This document shows positions 42,086 through 52,121 of a stretch of 64,000 nucleotides of DNA, piece after piece. Within the stretch, counting starts at the first letter, position 1; each line of letters begins with the position of its first letter. The position numbers were made by a program, and so were the translations under genes. The stretch comes from Desulfopila aestuarii DSM 18488 (GTDB taxonomy: Bacteria > Desulfobacterota > Desulfobulbia > Desulfobulbales > Desulfocapsaceae): contig NZ_FRFE01000007.1 of assembly GCF_900143695.1 (NCBI RefSeq), positions 1 through 64,000 on the forward strand. The letters are read 5' to 3'. Below the pieces are notes generated by a model, which saw nothing but the letters and a program-made list of their open reading frames with translations, was not told the DNA's origin and did no database searches.

Positions 42086-43294
42086 ATGAAAAAACTGAGC
42101 ACGATCATGGAAGAGATGGGCCGCCACTTCAAGCCGGGCGGCCGCTACGCCCGCTGGTATCCGCTCTATGAGGCGTTCGACTCCTTTCTTTTTGGCAGCA
42201 ACACCACCACAAAGGTTGCGCCCCACGTCCGGGACGGTATCGACCTGAAACGGATCATGACCACGGTGCTGGTAGCCCTCTTGCCCTGCACCATCATGGC
42301 GTTGTGGAACACCGGCTACCAGGCCAACCTGGCCCTCGGGACATTGGGACTCGCCGCCCCCGAAGGCTGGCGCGGCTCGATCATGGCTATTGTCGGTTGC
42401 GATCCAAACAGCATCTTTTCCAATATGCTACACGGCGCTCTCTATTTTCTGCCGATTTATATCGTCACCATGCTGGTTGGTTCATTTTGGGAAGGTGTAT
42501 TCAACATCATCCGCGGTCATGAATTTTCCGAGGCCTTTCTGGTCTCCGGACTGCTGTTTACCCTCTCCCTGCCCCCGACCATTCCGCTCTGGCAGGTGGC
42601 GGTGGGCATTAGTTGCGGCCTAGTTTTCGCCAAAGAGGTTTTCGGCGGCGTCGGCAGAAACTTCATGAACCCAGCCCTCGCCTCCCGCGCCTTTATCTAT
42701 TTCGCCTATCCGGCCCAGCTTACCGGCGACAAGATCTGGACCGCCGTCGATGGTGTAACCAGCGCCACCCCGCTTGGCGTGATCGCGGCGGCCGCCCCCG
42801 GCAGCAACGTCACCGATCTCGGTTACAACTGGTGGCAACTCTTTGTCGGCACCATCCCCGGCTCTCTTGGTGAAACCTCAACTCTGGCCTGCCTTCTGGG
42901 AGCGGTGATTCTGCTCGCAACCCGCGTAGCTTCCTGGCGAATTATCGTTTCCATGCTGTTGGGGGGCTTTGTCGCCAGTCTCTATTTCATTCTGCAAAGC
43001 GACCCGGCAAATCCGCTGTATGGACTTGGCCCCCATTATCATCTGGTGCTCGGCAGCTTTGCCTTCGGCATGGTGTTTATGGCCACTGATCCCGTATCGG
43101 CAGCCCACACCCGCACCGGCCAATGGTTTTACGGTGGGTTGATCGGTATCCTCTGTATCGTCATCAGGGTGGCTAATCCCGCCTACCCGGAAGGGGTGAT
43201 GCTGGCCATTCTGCTGGGCAATGTCTTTGCACCACTCATGGATTATTTTGTGCTTCAGGCCAATATCAAGAGAAGGATGGTTCGTCATGGTTGA
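42086..43294 (+). CDS. nqrB: NQR subunit B
   Basis: A 402-residue membrane protein with about ten helices. The flavinylation motif DGVTSATPLG places covalent FMN on Thr228, which fits the Dxx[ST][GS]AT target of ApbE. NqrB carries FMN and riboflavin and forms most of the sodium path with NqrD and NqrE. Its end overlaps nqrC by 8 bases. Confidence 0.94.
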   Translation: MKKLSTIMEEMGRHFKPGGRYARWYPLYEAFDSFLFGSNTTTKVAPHVRDGIDLKRIMTTVLVALLPCTIMALWNTGYQANLALGTLGLAAPEGWRGSIMAIVGCDPNSIFSNMLHGALYFLPIYIVTMLVGSFWEGVFNIIRGHEFSEAFLVSGLLFTLSLPPTIPLWQVAVGISCGLVFAKEVFGGVGRNFMNPALASRAFIYFAYPAQLTGDKIWTAVDGVTSATPLGVIAAAAPGSNVTDLGYNWWQLFVGTIPGSLGETSTLACLLGAVILLATRVASWRIIVSMLLGGFVASLYFILQSDPANPLYGLGPHYHLVLGSFAFGMVFMATDPVSAAHTRTGQWFYGGLIGILCIVIRVANPAYPEGVMLAILLGNVFAPLMDYFVLQANIKRRMVRHG

Positions 43295-44078
43295 TATTAC
43301 CGCTGCCAAACCCTTTTATTCCGTGCTCATCCTGGCCTTTGCCTGCTCGGCCCTGGTTGCCGGCGCCGCAGTCGGTCTGCGTCCCATCCAGGAGGCCAAC
43401 CGTCAGCTCGACCGCCAGAAAAACATCCTTTACGCGGCAGGGCTTTATAACGAGAACACCCCGGTCGATGAGTTGTTCACGGGCATCGAGACCCGGGTTA
43501 TAGAGCTTGCCAGCGGTAAATTCGTTGATGAAGAGACCATCAACCCGAGCAACTACAACCAGCGAAAGGCTGCCTTTACCAGCGATCTCGGTACCGCCAT
43601 CGAAAAAGACATCGACACCGCTGGCATCTCCCGTAAGGAGAAATACTCACTTGTGTATCTGGTGAAAAAGGACGGCAAGCTCTCCGAGGTTGTGTTACCG
43701 GTACGCGGCAAGGGGCTCTGGTCGACGATGTACGCGTATGTTGCGATCGATAGTGATCTCAACACCATTCGTGGCGTATCCTTTTACGAACATGGCGAAA
43801 CACCGGGGCTTGGCGGCGAGGTGGAGAACCGCAGCTGGCAGGAACGCTGGCAGGGCAAGCAGATCTACAAAGATGAAACGGTAGCCTTGAAACTTGTAAA
43901 AGGCAGTCCGGACAAGAGTAGCCCTGAAGCTGCGTACCAGATCGACGGACTCTCAGGAGCGACAATCACCTCACGGGGGGTCAGCGGCCTTTTGGAATTC
44001 TGGTTTGGCGACCACGGTTTCAAACCGTTTTTGCAGCAATTACAAGCTCAGAAAGAAAAGGATAACACCAATGGCTGA
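43287..44078 (+). CDS. nqrC: NQR subunit C
   Basis: A 263-residue protein from ATG 43287, inside the end of nqrB and after AAGGA; upstream in-frame starts lie deep within nqrB. One N-terminal membrane helix is followed by a periplasmic FMN-binding domain with [13 protein letters not shown] and the flavinylation motif [12 protein letters not shown], so FMN is on Thr226. It overlaps nqrD by 8 bases. Confidence 0.94.
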   Translation: MVDITAAKPFYSVLILAFACSALVAGAAVGLRPIQEANRQLDRQKNILYAAGLYNENTPVDELFTGIETRVIELASGKFVDEETINPSNYNQRKAAFTSDLGTAIEKDIDTAGISRKEKYSLVYLVKKDGKLSEVVLPVRGKGLWSTMYAYVAIDSDLNTIRGVSFYEHGETPGLGGEVENRSWQERWQGKQIYKDETVALKLVKGSPDKSSPEAAYQIDGLSGATITSRGVSGLLEFWFGDHGFKPFLQQLQAQKEKDNTNG

Positions 44079-44694
44079 GACTAAAATAGAACTGCTGACA
44101 CTCTCTGTTTTCAAGCGGAACCCCATTGCCTTGTTAATTCTCGGTATCTGCTCGTCACTGGCAGTAACCGGCCAGATGGCTACCGCTCTGGTGATGACCA
44201 TCTGCGTCACCCTGGTCACGGCTTTTTCGAGCCTCACCATCAGCATCGTCCGTTTCCAGATCCCCAACACGGTTCGGATTGGCATTCAGATCATGGTCGC
44301 CGCCACCCTGGTTATTCTGGTGGATCAGATATTGAAAGCCTATGTTTTTGATCTCTCCAAACAGCTCTCCATCTATGTCGGGCTCATCATTACCAACTGC
44401 ATCGTCATGGGCCGCGCCGAGGGTTTTGCCATGTCCAATCCGCCAATTGCTTCATTTCTCGACGGCATCGGCAACGGCCTCGGTTACGGTTTTATTTTGA
44501 TGACCGTCTCGTTTATCCGCGAGCTGCTTGGTTCGGGTTCTGTTTTCGGCTATGAGATCCTCAAACTCGCCTCCAATGGAGGCTGGTATATTCGCAATGG
44601 TTTCCTTGTACTACCGGCAAGCGCATTCTTTCTGATCGCGCTCATTATCTGGACCATTCGTACCCTTGATCCGCAACAGCAGGAGAAAGACTAA
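44071..44694 (+). CDS. nqrD: NQR subunit D
   Basis: A 207-residue membrane protein from ATG 44071 after AAGGA. Six helices and the segment [18 protein letters not shown] are typical of NqrD/RnfE. The Cys in the NC pair ligates the intramembrane iron centre shared with NqrE. Its stop overlaps the nqrE start. Confidence 0.94.
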   Translation: MAETKIELLTLSVFKRNPIALLILGICSSLAVTGQMATALVMTICVTLVTAFSSLTISIVRFQIPNTVRIGIQIMVAATLVILVDQILKAYVFDLSKQLSIYVGLIITNCIVMGRAEGFAMSNPPIASFLDGIGNGLGYGFILMTVSFIRELLGSGSVFGYEILKLASNGGWYIRNGFLVLPASAFFLIALIIWTIRTLDPQQQEKD

Positions 44695-45296
44695 TGGCAC
44701 ACTCTATCGATCTCATATTCCGCTCGATTTTTATCGAGAACATGCCGCTCAGCTTTTTTCTTGGCATGTGCACGTTCCTGGCCATCTCCAAGCAGGTCAA
44801 ATCTGCTATCGGTCTTGGTGCCGCCGTGCTGTTTCTGCAGACGATTACGGTACCGATCAACAACCTGATCCTGAATACTCTATTAAAACCGGGTGCTCTC
44901 ACCTGGGCCGGACAGCCCGACATCGACCTCAGCTTTCTCGGGTTGCTCACCTATATCGCCATCATCGCCGCGGTGGTCCAGGTACTGGAGATGGTTATGG
45001 ACCGTTTTCTACCGGGTCTCTACAATACTCTTGGTATCTTTTTGCCGCTATTAACCGTCAACTGTGCCATCCTCGGCGGCACCCTGTTTATGGTCGAACG
45101 CGATTACACCTTCGGGGAGTCCGTCGCGTATGGTATCGGTTCCGGTGCGGGGTTCTTTCTGGCAGTGGTGGTACTGGCCGGCATCAGGGAGCGCTCGGAA
45201 TATGCCGATCCACCAGCCGGGCTTAAAGGCCTTGGCATGACCTTTATCACCGCCGGTCTCATGGCCATCGCCTTTATGGGCTTGGCTGGCATGTGA
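44694..45296 (+). CDS. nqrE: NQR subunit E
   Basis: A 200-residue membrane protein with six helices, [20 protein letters not shown] and [11 protein letters not shown], which carry the Cys residues that ligate the iron centre with NqrD. It starts in the stop codon of nqrD (TAATG). Confidence 0.94.
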   Translation: MAHSIDLIFRSIFIENMPLSFFLGMCTFLAISKQVKSAIGLGAAVLFLQTITVPINNLILNTLLKPGALTWAGQPDIDLSFLGLLTYIAIIAAVVQVLEMVMDRFLPGLYNTLGIFLPLLTVNCAILGGTLFMVERDYTFGESVAYGIGSGAGFFLAVVVLAGIRERSEYADPPAGLKGLGMTFITAGLMAIAFMGLAGM

Positions 45297-45359
45297 CAAA
45301 TTCACTTCTGCCGGAAAAAGAAAAGAGAATGGTTATTATAGGGAATATGGAGGCGGAAC

Positions 45360-46583
45360 ATGCATGAAATAGCAGTCGCGGTACTCTGTTTTCTGGCCAT
45401 CCAGTTCGTGCTGGTATCGCTAATCGTGATCGCCAAGAAAACGCTTTTGCCCAGCGGAGATATCACCATCACCATCAACGATGATAAGGTTGTCAAGGAC
45501 AGCCCGGGCGGCAAGCTCCTCACCACTCTGGCCGACCATGGTGTGATTCTTTCCTCTGCCTGCGGCGGCGGCGGCAGCTGCGGCCAGTGCCGGTGTATCG
45601 TCGAAGAAGGCGGCGGTTCTATATTGCCGACCGAAAAGGGCAAGATCAACAATCGTGAAGCACGATCCGGCATGCGTCTTTCCTGCCAGGTACCGGTAAA
45701 GCGGGATCTGAAAATCAAGGTTCCCGCCTCAATGCTCGATGCCCGAAAATGGAAATGCAAGGTTGCCTCCAACGAGAATGTGGCAACATTTATCAAGGAA
45801 CTGGTATTGGAACTGCCCGCGGGCGAGGAAGTCAACTTCAAGGCAGGTGGCTACATTCAGATCGAGGTACCGCCGCACACCCTTTCGTATGCCAACTTCG
45901 ATATCGGTGAGAACTATCTGAGCGACTGGACTAAATTTCAGATGTTCCAGTACCGATCCCATGTGCACACACCAGTGACCCGCGCCTATTCCATGGCCAA
46001 CTATCCTGGCGAAAAAGGCGTTATTAAACTCAATGTCCGTATCGCCAGCCCGCCACCGGGGACGAAAAAAGAGATTCCGCCAGGGCAGGTCTCCTCCTAC
46101 ATCTTTAACTTGAAAGCTGGCGACGAAGTCACAATCTCCGGGCCGTTTGGCGAATTTTTCATGGACGACAGTGATTCCGAGGTCATCATTGTCGGCGGCG
46201 GTGCTGGTATGGCCCCCCTGCGTAGCCATGTTTTCGATCTTTTTAAGGGAAAACACACGAAAAGAAAGGTGTCATATTGGTACGGCGGCAGGAGCCTTAA
46301 AGAATGCTTTTATCTTGACGACTTTGCCGAGATAGAACGAGAGAATGACAATTTTTCCTTTCATCTGGCGTTGTCTGACCCTATGCCCGAAGATAACTGG
46401 CAAGGAGACAAGGGCTTTATCCACCTGGTTCTCTATGACAAGTATCTGAAAGACCATCCCGCTCCGGAAGATATCAACTATTATCTCTGCGGGCCGCCGA
46501 TGATGACCAAATCGGTGATCGATATGCTGGAGGGGTTGGGAGTGGAGTCGGACAATATCCATTTTGACGACTTCGGCGGTTAA
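45360..46583 (+). CDS. nqrF: NQR subunit F, NADH-oxidising flavoprotein
   Basis: A 407-residue protein. An N-terminal helix is followed by a plant-type 2Fe-2S domain with Cys68, Cys74, Cys77 and Cys109 as ligands, then an FAD domain with RAYSMANYP and an NADH domain with [13 protein letters not shown] and YLCGPPMM. It feeds electrons from NADH into the complex. It lies 63 bases after nqrE. Confidence 0.95.
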   Translation: MHEIAVAVLCFLAIQFVLVSLIVIAKKTLLPSGDITITINDDKVVKDSPGGKLLTTLADHGVILSSACGGGGSCGQCRCIVEEGGGSILPTEKGKINNREARSGMRLSCQVPVKRDLKIKVPASMLDARKWKCKVASNENVATFIKELVLELPAGEEVNFKAGGYIQIEVPPHTLSYANFDIGENYLSDWTKFQMFQYRSHVHTPVTRAYSMANYPGEKGVIKLNVRIASPPPGTKKEIPPGQVSSYIFNLKAGDEVTISGPFGEFFMDDSDSEVIIVGGGAGMAPLRSHVFDLFKGKHTKRKVSYWYGGRSLKECFYLDDFAEIERENDNFSFHLALSDPMPEDNWQGDKGFIHLVLYDKYLKDHPAPEDINYYLCGPPMMTKSVIDMLEGLGVESDNIHFDDFGG

Positions 46584-46605
46584 AGAATAGCCAAAGGAAT
46601 ACCAC

Positions 46606-46821
46606 GTGAAAACTTTTCTATTGATATTCGTCATCACATTCGTCGTTTTTGGCATGGCCGCTTTCTTGATCAATTTCTGCAAACGGAGGGTTGGCCGTAC
46701 CAATCACGGTTTGACTGGGATGTGCCATAAAGATGGCGGCCCGATGTGCTCCTGCTGCGGTGAAAAACTCATTGCACCTGCTACCCGGCTTGGAAAGTCA
46801 GCTGAAACTAGGTGCTGTTAA
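46606..46821 (+). CDS. nqrM: NqrM-like Na+-NQR maturation protein
   Basis: A 71-residue protein with a GTG start after AAAGGAA. One N-terminal membrane helix (LLIFVITFVVFGMAAFLINF) is followed by a Cys-rich tail (Cys-His-Lys, Met-Cys-Ser-Cys-Cys, and terminal Cys-Cys). NqrM (DUF539) proteins have this layout and are needed to deliver iron to the NqrD-NqrE centre. The position right after nqrF supports the call. The Cys spacing differs somewhat from the form I know, so I rate it probable. Confidence 0.8.
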   Translation: MKTFLLIFVITFVVFGMAAFLINFCKRRVGRTNHGLTGMCHKDGGPMCSCCGEKLIAPATRLGKSAETRCC

Positions 46822-47003
46822 CCTGCTTGCATCCTGCCATTTTTTTTCGCTCCCATTTGTTCTTTTGTTCACGTCTGTGATATTCTGACACAGAATACGA
46901 TCAATAGATTTCACCGTACGACCCAAGCGCTGCAATTATCGACCTGACTCTTGGCCGATAATCAGACTGACATGCTGTTATCGTCACCAGACAGGAGATG
47001 ACT

Positions 47004-48032
47004 ATGCAAACCGCGTCTGATACCGCTGAACAACTTGCCCTGAAAATACTCCAGGCCGGGATCGACCTGCCGCCTCTGCCAGCGGTTTTCACCAGGCTCA
47101 TGGCTCTGTCGCGCCAACCGGAAGACCGGATCGACGTGGGCAAGTTCACCAATCTGCTCCAGACCGATCCTGCCCTCACCGCCCGCATTCTCCAGCTCGC
47201 CAACTCCTCCTATTACGGGACGCTGAATAAAATCAACAATCTCCGGCAGGCCATTATGCATATCGGGCTGCAGGAAACCATCTCCACCGTCAATTGGATG
47301 CTCTGCCAGAAGCTTCTACCACAATTTCCGGTAATGGAAGGATTTTCCGACAAAGACTACTGGGCCCACTCCTGGGCCTGTGCCACCGCCAACCGGATGC
47401 TGGGCCGGCAAGATCTCCTGGTTGATTGCCAGCCCGGCGAACTCTACGTGGCCGGCCTTCTCCACGGAATTGGCCGCCTTATTCTGGCCCTGCACAGACC
47501 AGAGGAGTTTCGCCAATGCCTTGCCAATTCCCGCGACTTCTCCCAACCCCTTGAAGATGCAGAGCTCGATGTTCTCGGCACTACCGATGCTTTTATCGCC
47601 TGTGAGATTCTCAGAACATGGCAGTTTCCAGAGTCGATCTGTAATGCTGTCAAATACTTCCGGAACCCGGAAGCAGCACCCGAGGAGTTTCTTGAAATCG
47701 CCGCTCTCACCCAGTTCGCCTACTATATCGCCAACACCTCCGGAGTCGGCAACAACGGTGACGAGTTCAGCTATAATTTTCACGAAACCTATCTGGCTAA
47801 TCTGGAAAATTCACCCTTTGCCGATAAAAGTACTCGCGAAAAACTGATTCAGGATATCCAGCATACCCTGCAAAAAAAGGCCGCAGCCGTCACCGGCGTC
47901 GCAGGAAAGGCACCTCCCGCAGAACCATCACCTGCCGAAGAAGAGCGCATCACCATGCGGAAAGTCACCAAACAGACAAAGCAGGGATTCCTGGCTCGCC
48001 TCTTTTCATCATTTAGAGAGCTGTTTCAGTAA
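47004..48032 (+). CDS. HDOD-domain signalling protein
   Basis: A 342-residue protein; AGGAG lies six bases before ATG 47004, making it a better start than the ATG two codons earlier. The HDOD domain (about 20-215) shows LPPLPAVFTRLMALS, LLQTDPALTARILQLANSSYYG (in pieces), HSWACATANRML and AGLLHGIGRLIL. HDOD domains look like HD hydrolases without the metal site and act in signalling or by binding other regulators. The C-terminal tail is Pro/Ala-rich, then basic. It is a single gene. Confidence 0.88.
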   Translation: MQTASDTAEQLALKILQAGIDLPPLPAVFTRLMALSRQPEDRIDVGKFTNLLQTDPALTARILQLANSSYYGTLNKINNLRQAIMHIGLQETISTVNWMLCQKLLPQFPVMEGFSDKDYWAHSWACATANRMLGRQDLLVDCQPGELYVAGLLHGIGRLILALHRPEEFRQCLANSRDFSQPLEDAELDVLGTTDAFIACEILRTWQFPESICNAVKYFRNPEAAPEEFLEIAALTQFAYYIANTSGVGNNGDEFSYNFHETYLANLENSPFADKSTREKLIQDIQHTLQKKAAAVTGVAGKAPPAEPSPAEEERITMRKVTKQTKQGFLARLFSSFRELFQ

Positions 48033-48495
48033 TAGCGTCAGTTCATCGCATTTTTCGATCAAATTTGCTCCAAACTTTCCTGGTGGTTCAACCAGAACCG
48101 CCAGGAAAACGACTCTGCCGTCTCATTGTTCTTCCAATTATTTCCTGCCGGCAGTTATCGCAGGCAGAACTGTTTCACCCCTTGAAGTATCAAGCTCTTA
48201 GACTTTTCCTGCCAGCAAACCCGCAATTACCATTACCTCACATTCAGCCGCCCCTGTTTATGTTTTTATAAATTTTTACAATTTATTTTGACTTTTCCCT
48301 CAATAAGACGTAAAAGGAAAAAAATGACCTTGCAACGATTGGTCATCCCGGCCAAGCCAGCAGTCAGTTGTAAACAAAAACGCAAGGTCGGTCAGTTGCC
48401 GGAAACAGTCGCCGGATGTCGTATATTCGACAAAACCGGTCTCAGCGCATCACAACCAACCAGGCGTTTGTTCGCCGTTGCCGATATGTGAGCCC
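48033..48495. other. Gap with a hairpin
   Basis: The main feature is a 13-pair stem (48076-48088 with 48096-48108, one G-T pair) around CCTGGTGGTT. It lies 45 bases after the HDOD gene and probably ends it, although no T tract follows. The rest is AT-rich and likely holds the lrp promoter. A 67-codon frame at 48288 has no support. Confidence 0.45.
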
Positions 48496-48939
48496 ATGAA
48501 ACTTGATGCAACTAATATAGAGATTATCCGCCATCTGAAGAATGGCCGAAAATCTTTCAAGCTGATAGCCAGCGATCTTTCCATTACAGAAAACACCGTC
48601 CGCAGCCGGGTCAACAAGATGATCGAGGAAGGGCTGCTTGATATTTCCGGAAATATCCGTGTCGATGCCCTACCGGGTCACAACCTGCTCTACCTCGGTG
48701 TCAAGTTGAACACCATGGAACTGCAGGTAAAGGCCAAGGAGTTCAGCAAATTACGTGGCGTTGTCTCCGCCGGAATCGTCACCGGCCGCTATGACCTGAT
48801 CCTCCAGGTCCTGCTCAATGAAGATTATAACCTGCTGGAGTTCATCACCGGTCAGGTAACCAAAATAAAAGATGTGCAGACTGTTGAAAGCTTCATCGTG
48901 TACGAGGGCTATAATCTTAAGGTTCCGTACATTCTATAG
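48496..48939 (+). CDS. Lrp/AsnC-family regulator
   Basis: A 147-residue protein from ATG 48496. The N-terminal helix-turn-helix (IRHLKNGRKSFKLIASDLS, ENTVRSRVNKMIEEGLL) is followed by the RAM/AsnC ligand domain (GVVSAGIVTGRYDLILQV, VESFIVYEGYN). Lrp proteins are octameric feast-famine regulators that bind amino acids. It lies about 100 bases upstream of ald on the same strand, and Lrp-type regulators control ald in other bacteria, so alanine response is the natural inference. Confidence 0.88.
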   Translation: MKLDATNIEIIRHLKNGRKSFKLIASDLSITENTVRSRVNKMIEEGLLDISGNIRVDALPGHNLLYLGVKLNTMELQVKAKEFSKLRGVVSAGIVTGRYDLILQVLLNEDYNLLEFITGQVTKIKDVQTVESFIVYEGYNLKVPYIL

Positions 48940-49041
48940 AAGGCAGTTGTTCTGAGGCGGCTTCGCCCCCACTCCCTCTCCTCCGGGGACGAAGTCGCAG
49001 CAGGAATTCGTAACAGACCTAATCAAGCAAGGGGTGACACA

Positions 49042-50157
49042 ATGATCGTTGGAATTTTAAAAGAAATCAAAGTCCTGGAAAACCGCGTAGCCATGACTCC
49101 TGCCGGTGTTGAAGTTATGGTTCACAACAAGCATACCGTTCTGGTAGAGAACAATGCCGGTGTCGGCAGCGGTTTTACCAATGAAGAGTATGTTGCAGCC
49201 GGTGCCACCATTGTGGAGACCCCTGCGGAAGTCTACGCGAAATCTGACATGGTCATGCATGTTAAAGAGCCGCAGCCTCAAGAGTACGACATGATCCGCA
49301 AGGATCAGATCGTCTTCACCTACCTGCATCTCGCTGCTGACGAGCCTCAGACCAAGGCGCTGATGAAAGCCGGTTCCATCAACATCGCCTACGAGACCAT
49401 TCAGAAAGCTGACGGTTCCCTGCCGCTTCTCACCCCGATGAGCGAAGTTGCCGGTCGTATGGCCACCATCCAGGGTGCAATGCATCTGGCCATGCCTGCA
49501 GGCGGCCGTGGCGTACTTCTTGGCGGCGTTCCCGGTGTTGAGCCGGCAACCGTTATCGTCATCGGCGGCGGCATTGTTGGTATCAACGCTGCAAAAATGG
49601 CTTGTGGACTCGGCGCTAAAGTATACATGCTTGACACCAACCTCGATCGCCTTCGTTACCTCTCCGACGTTATGCCGGCCAACTGCATCCCGGTCATGAG
49701 CTCCAAACCGAAACTCCGTGAGCTAATGGCTGAGGCTGATCTGGTGATCGGCGCAGTCCTCATCCCAGGTGCCAAAGCTCCGAAACTTATCACCCGCGAC
49801 ATGCTTTCCGTCATGAAAAAAGGTTCAGTTCTGGTGGACGTTGCCATTGATCAGGGTGGTTGTTTCGAGACCTCCAAGGCTACCACCCATGCCGAGCCGA
49901 CCTACGAGGTTGATGGCATCGTACATTACTGTGTTGCCAACATGCCGGGCGCCTATGCCAAGACCTCTACTCTGGCACTGACCAACGCCACCCTGCCCTA
50001 TGCGGTTCAGATCGCCAATAAGGGCTGGAAAAAAGCTTGCCAGGAAAACAAGGAAATCGCACTCGGCCTGAACGTAGTTCACGGCAAAGTCACTTTCGAA
50101 GCAGTTGCCGAAGCCTTCGGACTTGATTACACCCCGATTGCATCCGTTCTGGCGTAA
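49042..50157 (+). CDS. ald: Alanine dehydrogenase
   Basis: A 371-residue protein of normal length. It opens MIVGILKEIKVLENRVAMTP, has the substrate segment VMHVKEPQPQEYD with Lys, and a Rossmann fold GGGIVGINAAKMACGLGAKV. It interconverts alanine and pyruvate plus ammonia with NAD+. In sulfate reducers it allows growth on alanine or ammonia assimilation. A strong terminator follows at 50220. Confidence 0.95.
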   Translation: MIVGILKEIKVLENRVAMTPAGVEVMVHNKHTVLVENNAGVGSGFTNEEYVAAGATIVETPAEVYAKSDMVMHVKEPQPQEYDMIRKDQIVFTYLHLAADEPQTKALMKAGSINIAYETIQKADGSLPLLTPMSEVAGRMATIQGAMHLAMPAGGRGVLLGGVPGVEPATVIVIGGGIVGINAAKMACGLGAKVYMLDTNLDRLRYLSDVMPANCIPVMSSKPKLRELMAEADLVIGAVLIPGAKAPKLITRDMLSVMKKGSVLVDVAIDQGGCFETSKATTHAEPTYEVDGIVHYCVANMPGAYAKTSTLALTNATLPYAVQIANKGWKKACQENKEIALGLNVVHGKVTFEAVAEAFGLDYTPIASVLA

Positions 50158-50219
50158 TTCTCCACCCCCGCGGCCGGGGTGTCCTCCTGGACAAACGGCC
50201 GCGCCTTTCTCCTCTTTTC

Positions 50220-50259
50220 AAGAATCAGCCTATCATCAGTAGGCTGATTCTTGCTTTTT
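50220..50259 (+). terminator. Rho-independent terminator of ald
   Basis: AAGAATCAGCCTA (50220-50232) and TAGGCTGATTCTT (50240-50252) are perfect 13-base complements with a seven-base loop, followed by GCTTTTTG. A clear intrinsic terminator. Confidence 0.9.
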
Positions 50260-50616
50260 GTGCTCTTCGCAATTTTTCCTCGACCATTCACTTACGTGCC
50301 CGTTCACGCAGACGTGACCTAGCATCGCAGTGGTCATCAGATTTTTTTCGACATTTTTTTCCGCAACCCTCATGCATCTCTCTGGCAGGCAAACGGCCAT
50401 CGAATCGGGCTGTTGCCGCACCTGCTTGAGACCATAATGGCTGGCAGCGGCACCTACCTCACGATAAATACGTCCTTTTTTAATGCCAGAGCAAGATAAT
50501 TGTCAGGTCGCATTGCTAGACTGGTCCCATACCATCAAGTCAAGCAACCATTACCGGCGTACGACAAGCACGACCCAGGGATTTCCCCTGCAAGATCCTG
50601 AAAACGGAGGCGGCCT
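50260..50616. other. Non-coding gap
   Basis: No recognisable gene, repeat or RNA fold was seen. It should hold the promoter of the small membrane gene at 50617. Confidence 0.4.
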
Positions 50617-50784
50617 ATGTCAACTTTATCAGAAACAATCGTTTTCTTGTGGCTTTTACCGGTACTTCTCAACATCATTCTCCCGCTCAGCGTGCTGACC
50701 ATCTGGCCAGTGCTGCGATTGCTCGGCCTCGCCAGGAGCATTACCCCAATCGAAAATGAGGCGGCCACCAGGCATGCGTATTAG
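50617..50784 (+). CDS. 55-residue single-span membrane protein
   Basis: ATG 50617 follows a strong CGGAGGCGG ribosome site, and the frame runs 55 codons to TAG. The chain has a hydrophobic stretch from about residue 9 to 38 (IVFLWLLPVLLNIILPLSVL) and a short charged C-terminus (IENEAATRHAY). It fits a small membrane protein. I do not recognise a family. The ribosome site and codon pattern make it more likely real than not. Confidence 0.6.
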   Translation: MSTLSETIVFLWLLPVLLNIILPLSVLTIWPVLRLLGLARSITPIENEAATRHAY

Positions 50785-50856
50785 CTTTTCAACGTAGAGA
50801 TAGCGAGAGTGTAAGACAACGTTGAGTCGGGGGGAGCGTCGGACGAAAAGAAGAGG

Positions 50857-52113
50857 TCAGAACGAACTCTTCTTTTTCTGATAGGCCTGCAGCAATAGTT
50901 CAGCCAGGTGCAGTACCGGAATCGTTTTACCGGCAGCCGCCAGTGCGGTTTTCCACTGCATGAGACAGCCGGAACAGCTACTGGTGATGATGTCCGGGGC
51001 CATAGCCAGAACCTTTTCTGCAAGATCGTCTCGGATCTTCGCCGAAAGCTCTGGGGCCCCAAGATGAAACAACCCGCCATGACCACAGCACTGCGGTCCG
51101 TCGGGAAGTTCCAATAGTTCGATGGAAGGAACGCGTCTGAGCAAATTGCGCGGTTCGCGAGTGATATTGAGACCATGCCGCAAATGGCAGGGATCGTGAT
51201 AGAAGACCCGACAACTTTTTCCGGTTGTCTCTTCAGATACAAGATCTTGTGGCAGACATTGGTCAAGCAGCTGGGACATCTCAACGAGACGTCCACAAAC
51301 ATATTCCACCCGGTCCTGCCAGGCCGGGTCGCCTGCCAATACCTCGTGGTAACGCTGCAGATGGGCATAACATGACCCGCAGGAAACCATAATCGGCCCA
51401 TCATATCGTTCAAGGGCCAGAATATTCTTCCGGGCCAAAGCCCTACTCCTCTCACCATCTCCGGCCGCGTCAATCGCCAGACCGCAGCAGCCTAGCCCCT
51501 CAGGGATGACAAGCTCATAGCCGGCATGACGAAGCAGCTGCCGACAGGCATTGATGGTCTCCGGATAGAGGTGCGTTGCACTGCAGCCGGGAAAATAGAC
51601 GAGGGTTTTCAGACTGGTTTCTGCCACCGCCGATTGGCGATGGTCATCTTTGGTTACGATCGGTTCATGGTCGAAGATAGCCATCTGCAATCTCAGACCA
51701 CTCTCAGCCGGCAGCCGTTTTTCCAGAAGCGGGGCAAAGCTTCTGCCAAAGGTTCTGACAACACTCAGCAACTCGGGATGGAGCAGCACCTTCCGAGCAA
51801 GAAATTTCAGGTAGCCATGCTCGCCATAGAAGGTGGAAAAGTCGGATCGGGCCCTTCGAACTTCTTCCGGGATATCTACACCGCGAGGGCATGCGGTCAC
51901 ACAACTCCCACAGAGCAGGCACTTGGAGAAAATATCCTCGAAGATGGGAGAGGGCGTACCCTCTCCCATTACCTCAAGCAGGTGCTTCTTGCCGCGCCCT
52001 GAGTAACATTCCTTGCCGCCACTTGCCTTATAGACAGGACAAACGACGGTGCAGGCTCCACACTTGGCACAGCGTTGTGATGTTTGTGTCCCACTTACTT
52101 TGACCTTCATCAC
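50857..52113 (-). CDS. GlcF-like iron-sulfur protein with two CCG domains
   Basis: A 418-residue protein. Two 4Fe-4S ferredoxin motifs lie near the start (CAKCGACTVVCPVY and CLLCGSCVTACPRG), followed by two Cys-rich CCG domains (FPGCSATHLYPE with GLGCCGLA, and HDPCHLRHGL with GPQCCGHGG). This is the layout of glycolate oxidase subunit GlcF and related 2-hydroxyacid dehydrogenase electron-transfer subunits. No FAD subunit is next to it. It probably moves electrons from an alpha-hydroxyacid (lactate or glycolate) to the quinone or heterodisulfide-type pool. Confidence 0.88.
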   Translation of the reverse strand: MMKVKVSGTQTSQRCAKCGACTVVCPVYKASGGKECYSGRGKKHLLEVMGEGTPSPIFEDIFSKCLLCGSCVTACPRGVDIPEEVRRARSDFSTFYGEHGYLKFLARKVLLHPELLSVVRTFGRSFAPLLEKRLPAESGLRLQMAIFDHEPIVTKDDHRQSAVAETSLKTLVYFPGCSATHLYPETINACRQLLRHAGYELVIPEGLGCCGLAIDAAGDGERSRALARKNILALERYDGPIMVSCGSCYAHLQRYHEVLAGDPAWQDRVEYVCGRLVEMSQLLDQCLPQDLVSEETTGKSCRVFYHDPCHLRHGLNITREPRNLLRRVPSIELLELPDGPQCCGHGGLFHLGAPELSAKIRDDLAEKVLAMAPDIITSSCSGCLMQWKTALAAAGKTIPVLHLAELLLQAYQKKKSSF

Positions 52114-52121
52114 CGCTTACC

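Noticed and set aside
48288-48491. 67-codon basic frame upstream of the Lrp gene
   Set aside because: No ribosome site and composition unlike the neighbouring genes; likely leader sequence.
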